Source: G963674665 sp964609625 (GTDB lineage: Bacteria > Desulfobacterota > Desulfovibrionia > Desulfovibrionales > Desulfovibrionaceae). Taken from it: a DNA stretch of 14,274 bases. Each line of letters opens with the position of its first letter. Within the stretch, counting starts at the first letter, position 1. The notes beneath the pieces are model-generated. The model saw nothing but the letters and a program-made list of their open reading frames with translations. It searched no databases and was not told the DNA's origin. The stretch covers positions 1 to 14,274 of the forward strand of contig CAZSRS010000066.1 in the NCBI GenBank assembly GCA_964609625.1, written 5' to 3'. Of this stretch, positions 14,009 through 14,274 are shown in pieces. The position numbers and the translations under genes were made by a program.

Positions 14009-14274
14009 TTAAAATTGTCTGATATTGAGCTATGCTGGCCCTGATGTTCTGGCCTAGATATCGGAGTGCTCTATGCTTAAGTAATTATAAGGAGTCTTTC
14101 CAGTAAACTCGAACAATAGGCTACTGCTGGCCAAGTGTCAACTGGCACTGTCCATAGCACGTATAAGTGACCGCTGTAGGTAGCACACGAGTTGACCGAC
14201 GGCGAAGGTCCTCCTGAAGGGTACCCGCTCACGGGGTCGCGCCGATATCAGCATGAATCCAAGCGAGATCAGGA
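14009..14274. other. Right-flank region with no recognised gene
   Basis: Composition becomes more AT-rich between about 14010 and 14120. I see a possible promoter here (listed separately) and no gene I can support. One minus-strand frame is open from the window edge to a TGA at 14138 and ends FAVGQLVCYLQRSLIRAMD, which could be the tail of a gene lying mostly outside the window. A plus-strand frame is also open here, so neither is called. Confidence 0.4.
14084..14089 (-). promoter_or_regulatory. Possible sigma-70 -10 box upstream of the kinase operon
   Basis: The minus strand has a perfect TATAAT within the AT-rich patch, about 290 bp before the kinase GTG. The matching -35 region at 15-18 bp spacing is poor, so the site is only a candidate. 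A start near 14077 would place the coding-like remnant in the leader. Confidence 0.25.

Noticed and set aside
14143..14159. Plus-strand sigma-54-like TGGCAC...GC
   Set aside because: The GG-to-GC spacing is 11 rather than 10, and no plus-strand gene follows within the window.
14138..14274. Partial minus-strand gene at the right edge
   Set aside because: The frame is open and could be a gene tail, but it is short, unrecognised, and a plus-strand frame is equally open.

Overview
The window carries a minus-strand sugar-biosynthesis island of moderately high GC. Gene content, dense ATGA overlaps and a good sigma-54 promoter candidate suggest a Gram-negative bacterium, perhaps a Desulfovibrio-like deltaproteobacterium. 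The taxon is an inference from style, not from a marker gene. All convincing genes lie on the minus strand, so transcription runs from high to low coordinates.

Right-hand operon (13797 down to 5085): an APH/choline-kinase-like phosphotransferase (GTG start), a NeuA-type CMP-sugar synthetase, an SpsF-type cytidylyltransferase, a NeuB-family nonulosonate (sialic acid-like) synthase, a PseG/SpsG-type nucleotide-sugar hydrolase, a zinc-binding sugar C-methyltransferase-like protein, an ATP-grasp ligase, a HAD phosphatase, and two paralogous TIM-barrel proteins of which the first is drastically shortened. Most junctions are 1-4 bp overlaps or gaps, so the genes are probably translationally coupled. 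NeuB, PseG/SpsG and NeuA/SpsF are the late steps that hydrolyse a UDP/GDP amino sugar, condense it with PEP and activate the product as a CMP-nonulosonate. The methyltransferase, ATP-grasp, HAD and TIM-barrel genes look like an additional modification branch.

A gap of about 690 bp (4394-5084) separates the two transcription units. It has a GG-N10-GC sigma-54-type promoter, an inverted repeat about 100 bp upstream of its predicted start, and a pair of perfect 35-bp direct repeats in the predicted leader.

Left-hand operon (4393 down to about 958): a LegB-type 4,6-dehydratase, a sugar-1-phosphate nucleotidyltransferase, a doubtful small ORF, a second NAD-dependent epimerase/dehydratase, and a frame-broken gene that may have been a methyltransferase. 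A PIG-L/LmbE-type deacetylase follows after about 250 bp. Together these look like early nucleotide-sugar steps feeding a legionaminic-acid-like pathway for flagellin or surface-polysaccharide glycosylation.

The 4-aminotransferase (LegC/PseC) and N-acetyltransferase (LegH/PseH) expected in such a pathway are absent from the window. The flanks of the right-hand operon hold coding-like remnants, suggesting repeated rearrangement of the locus.
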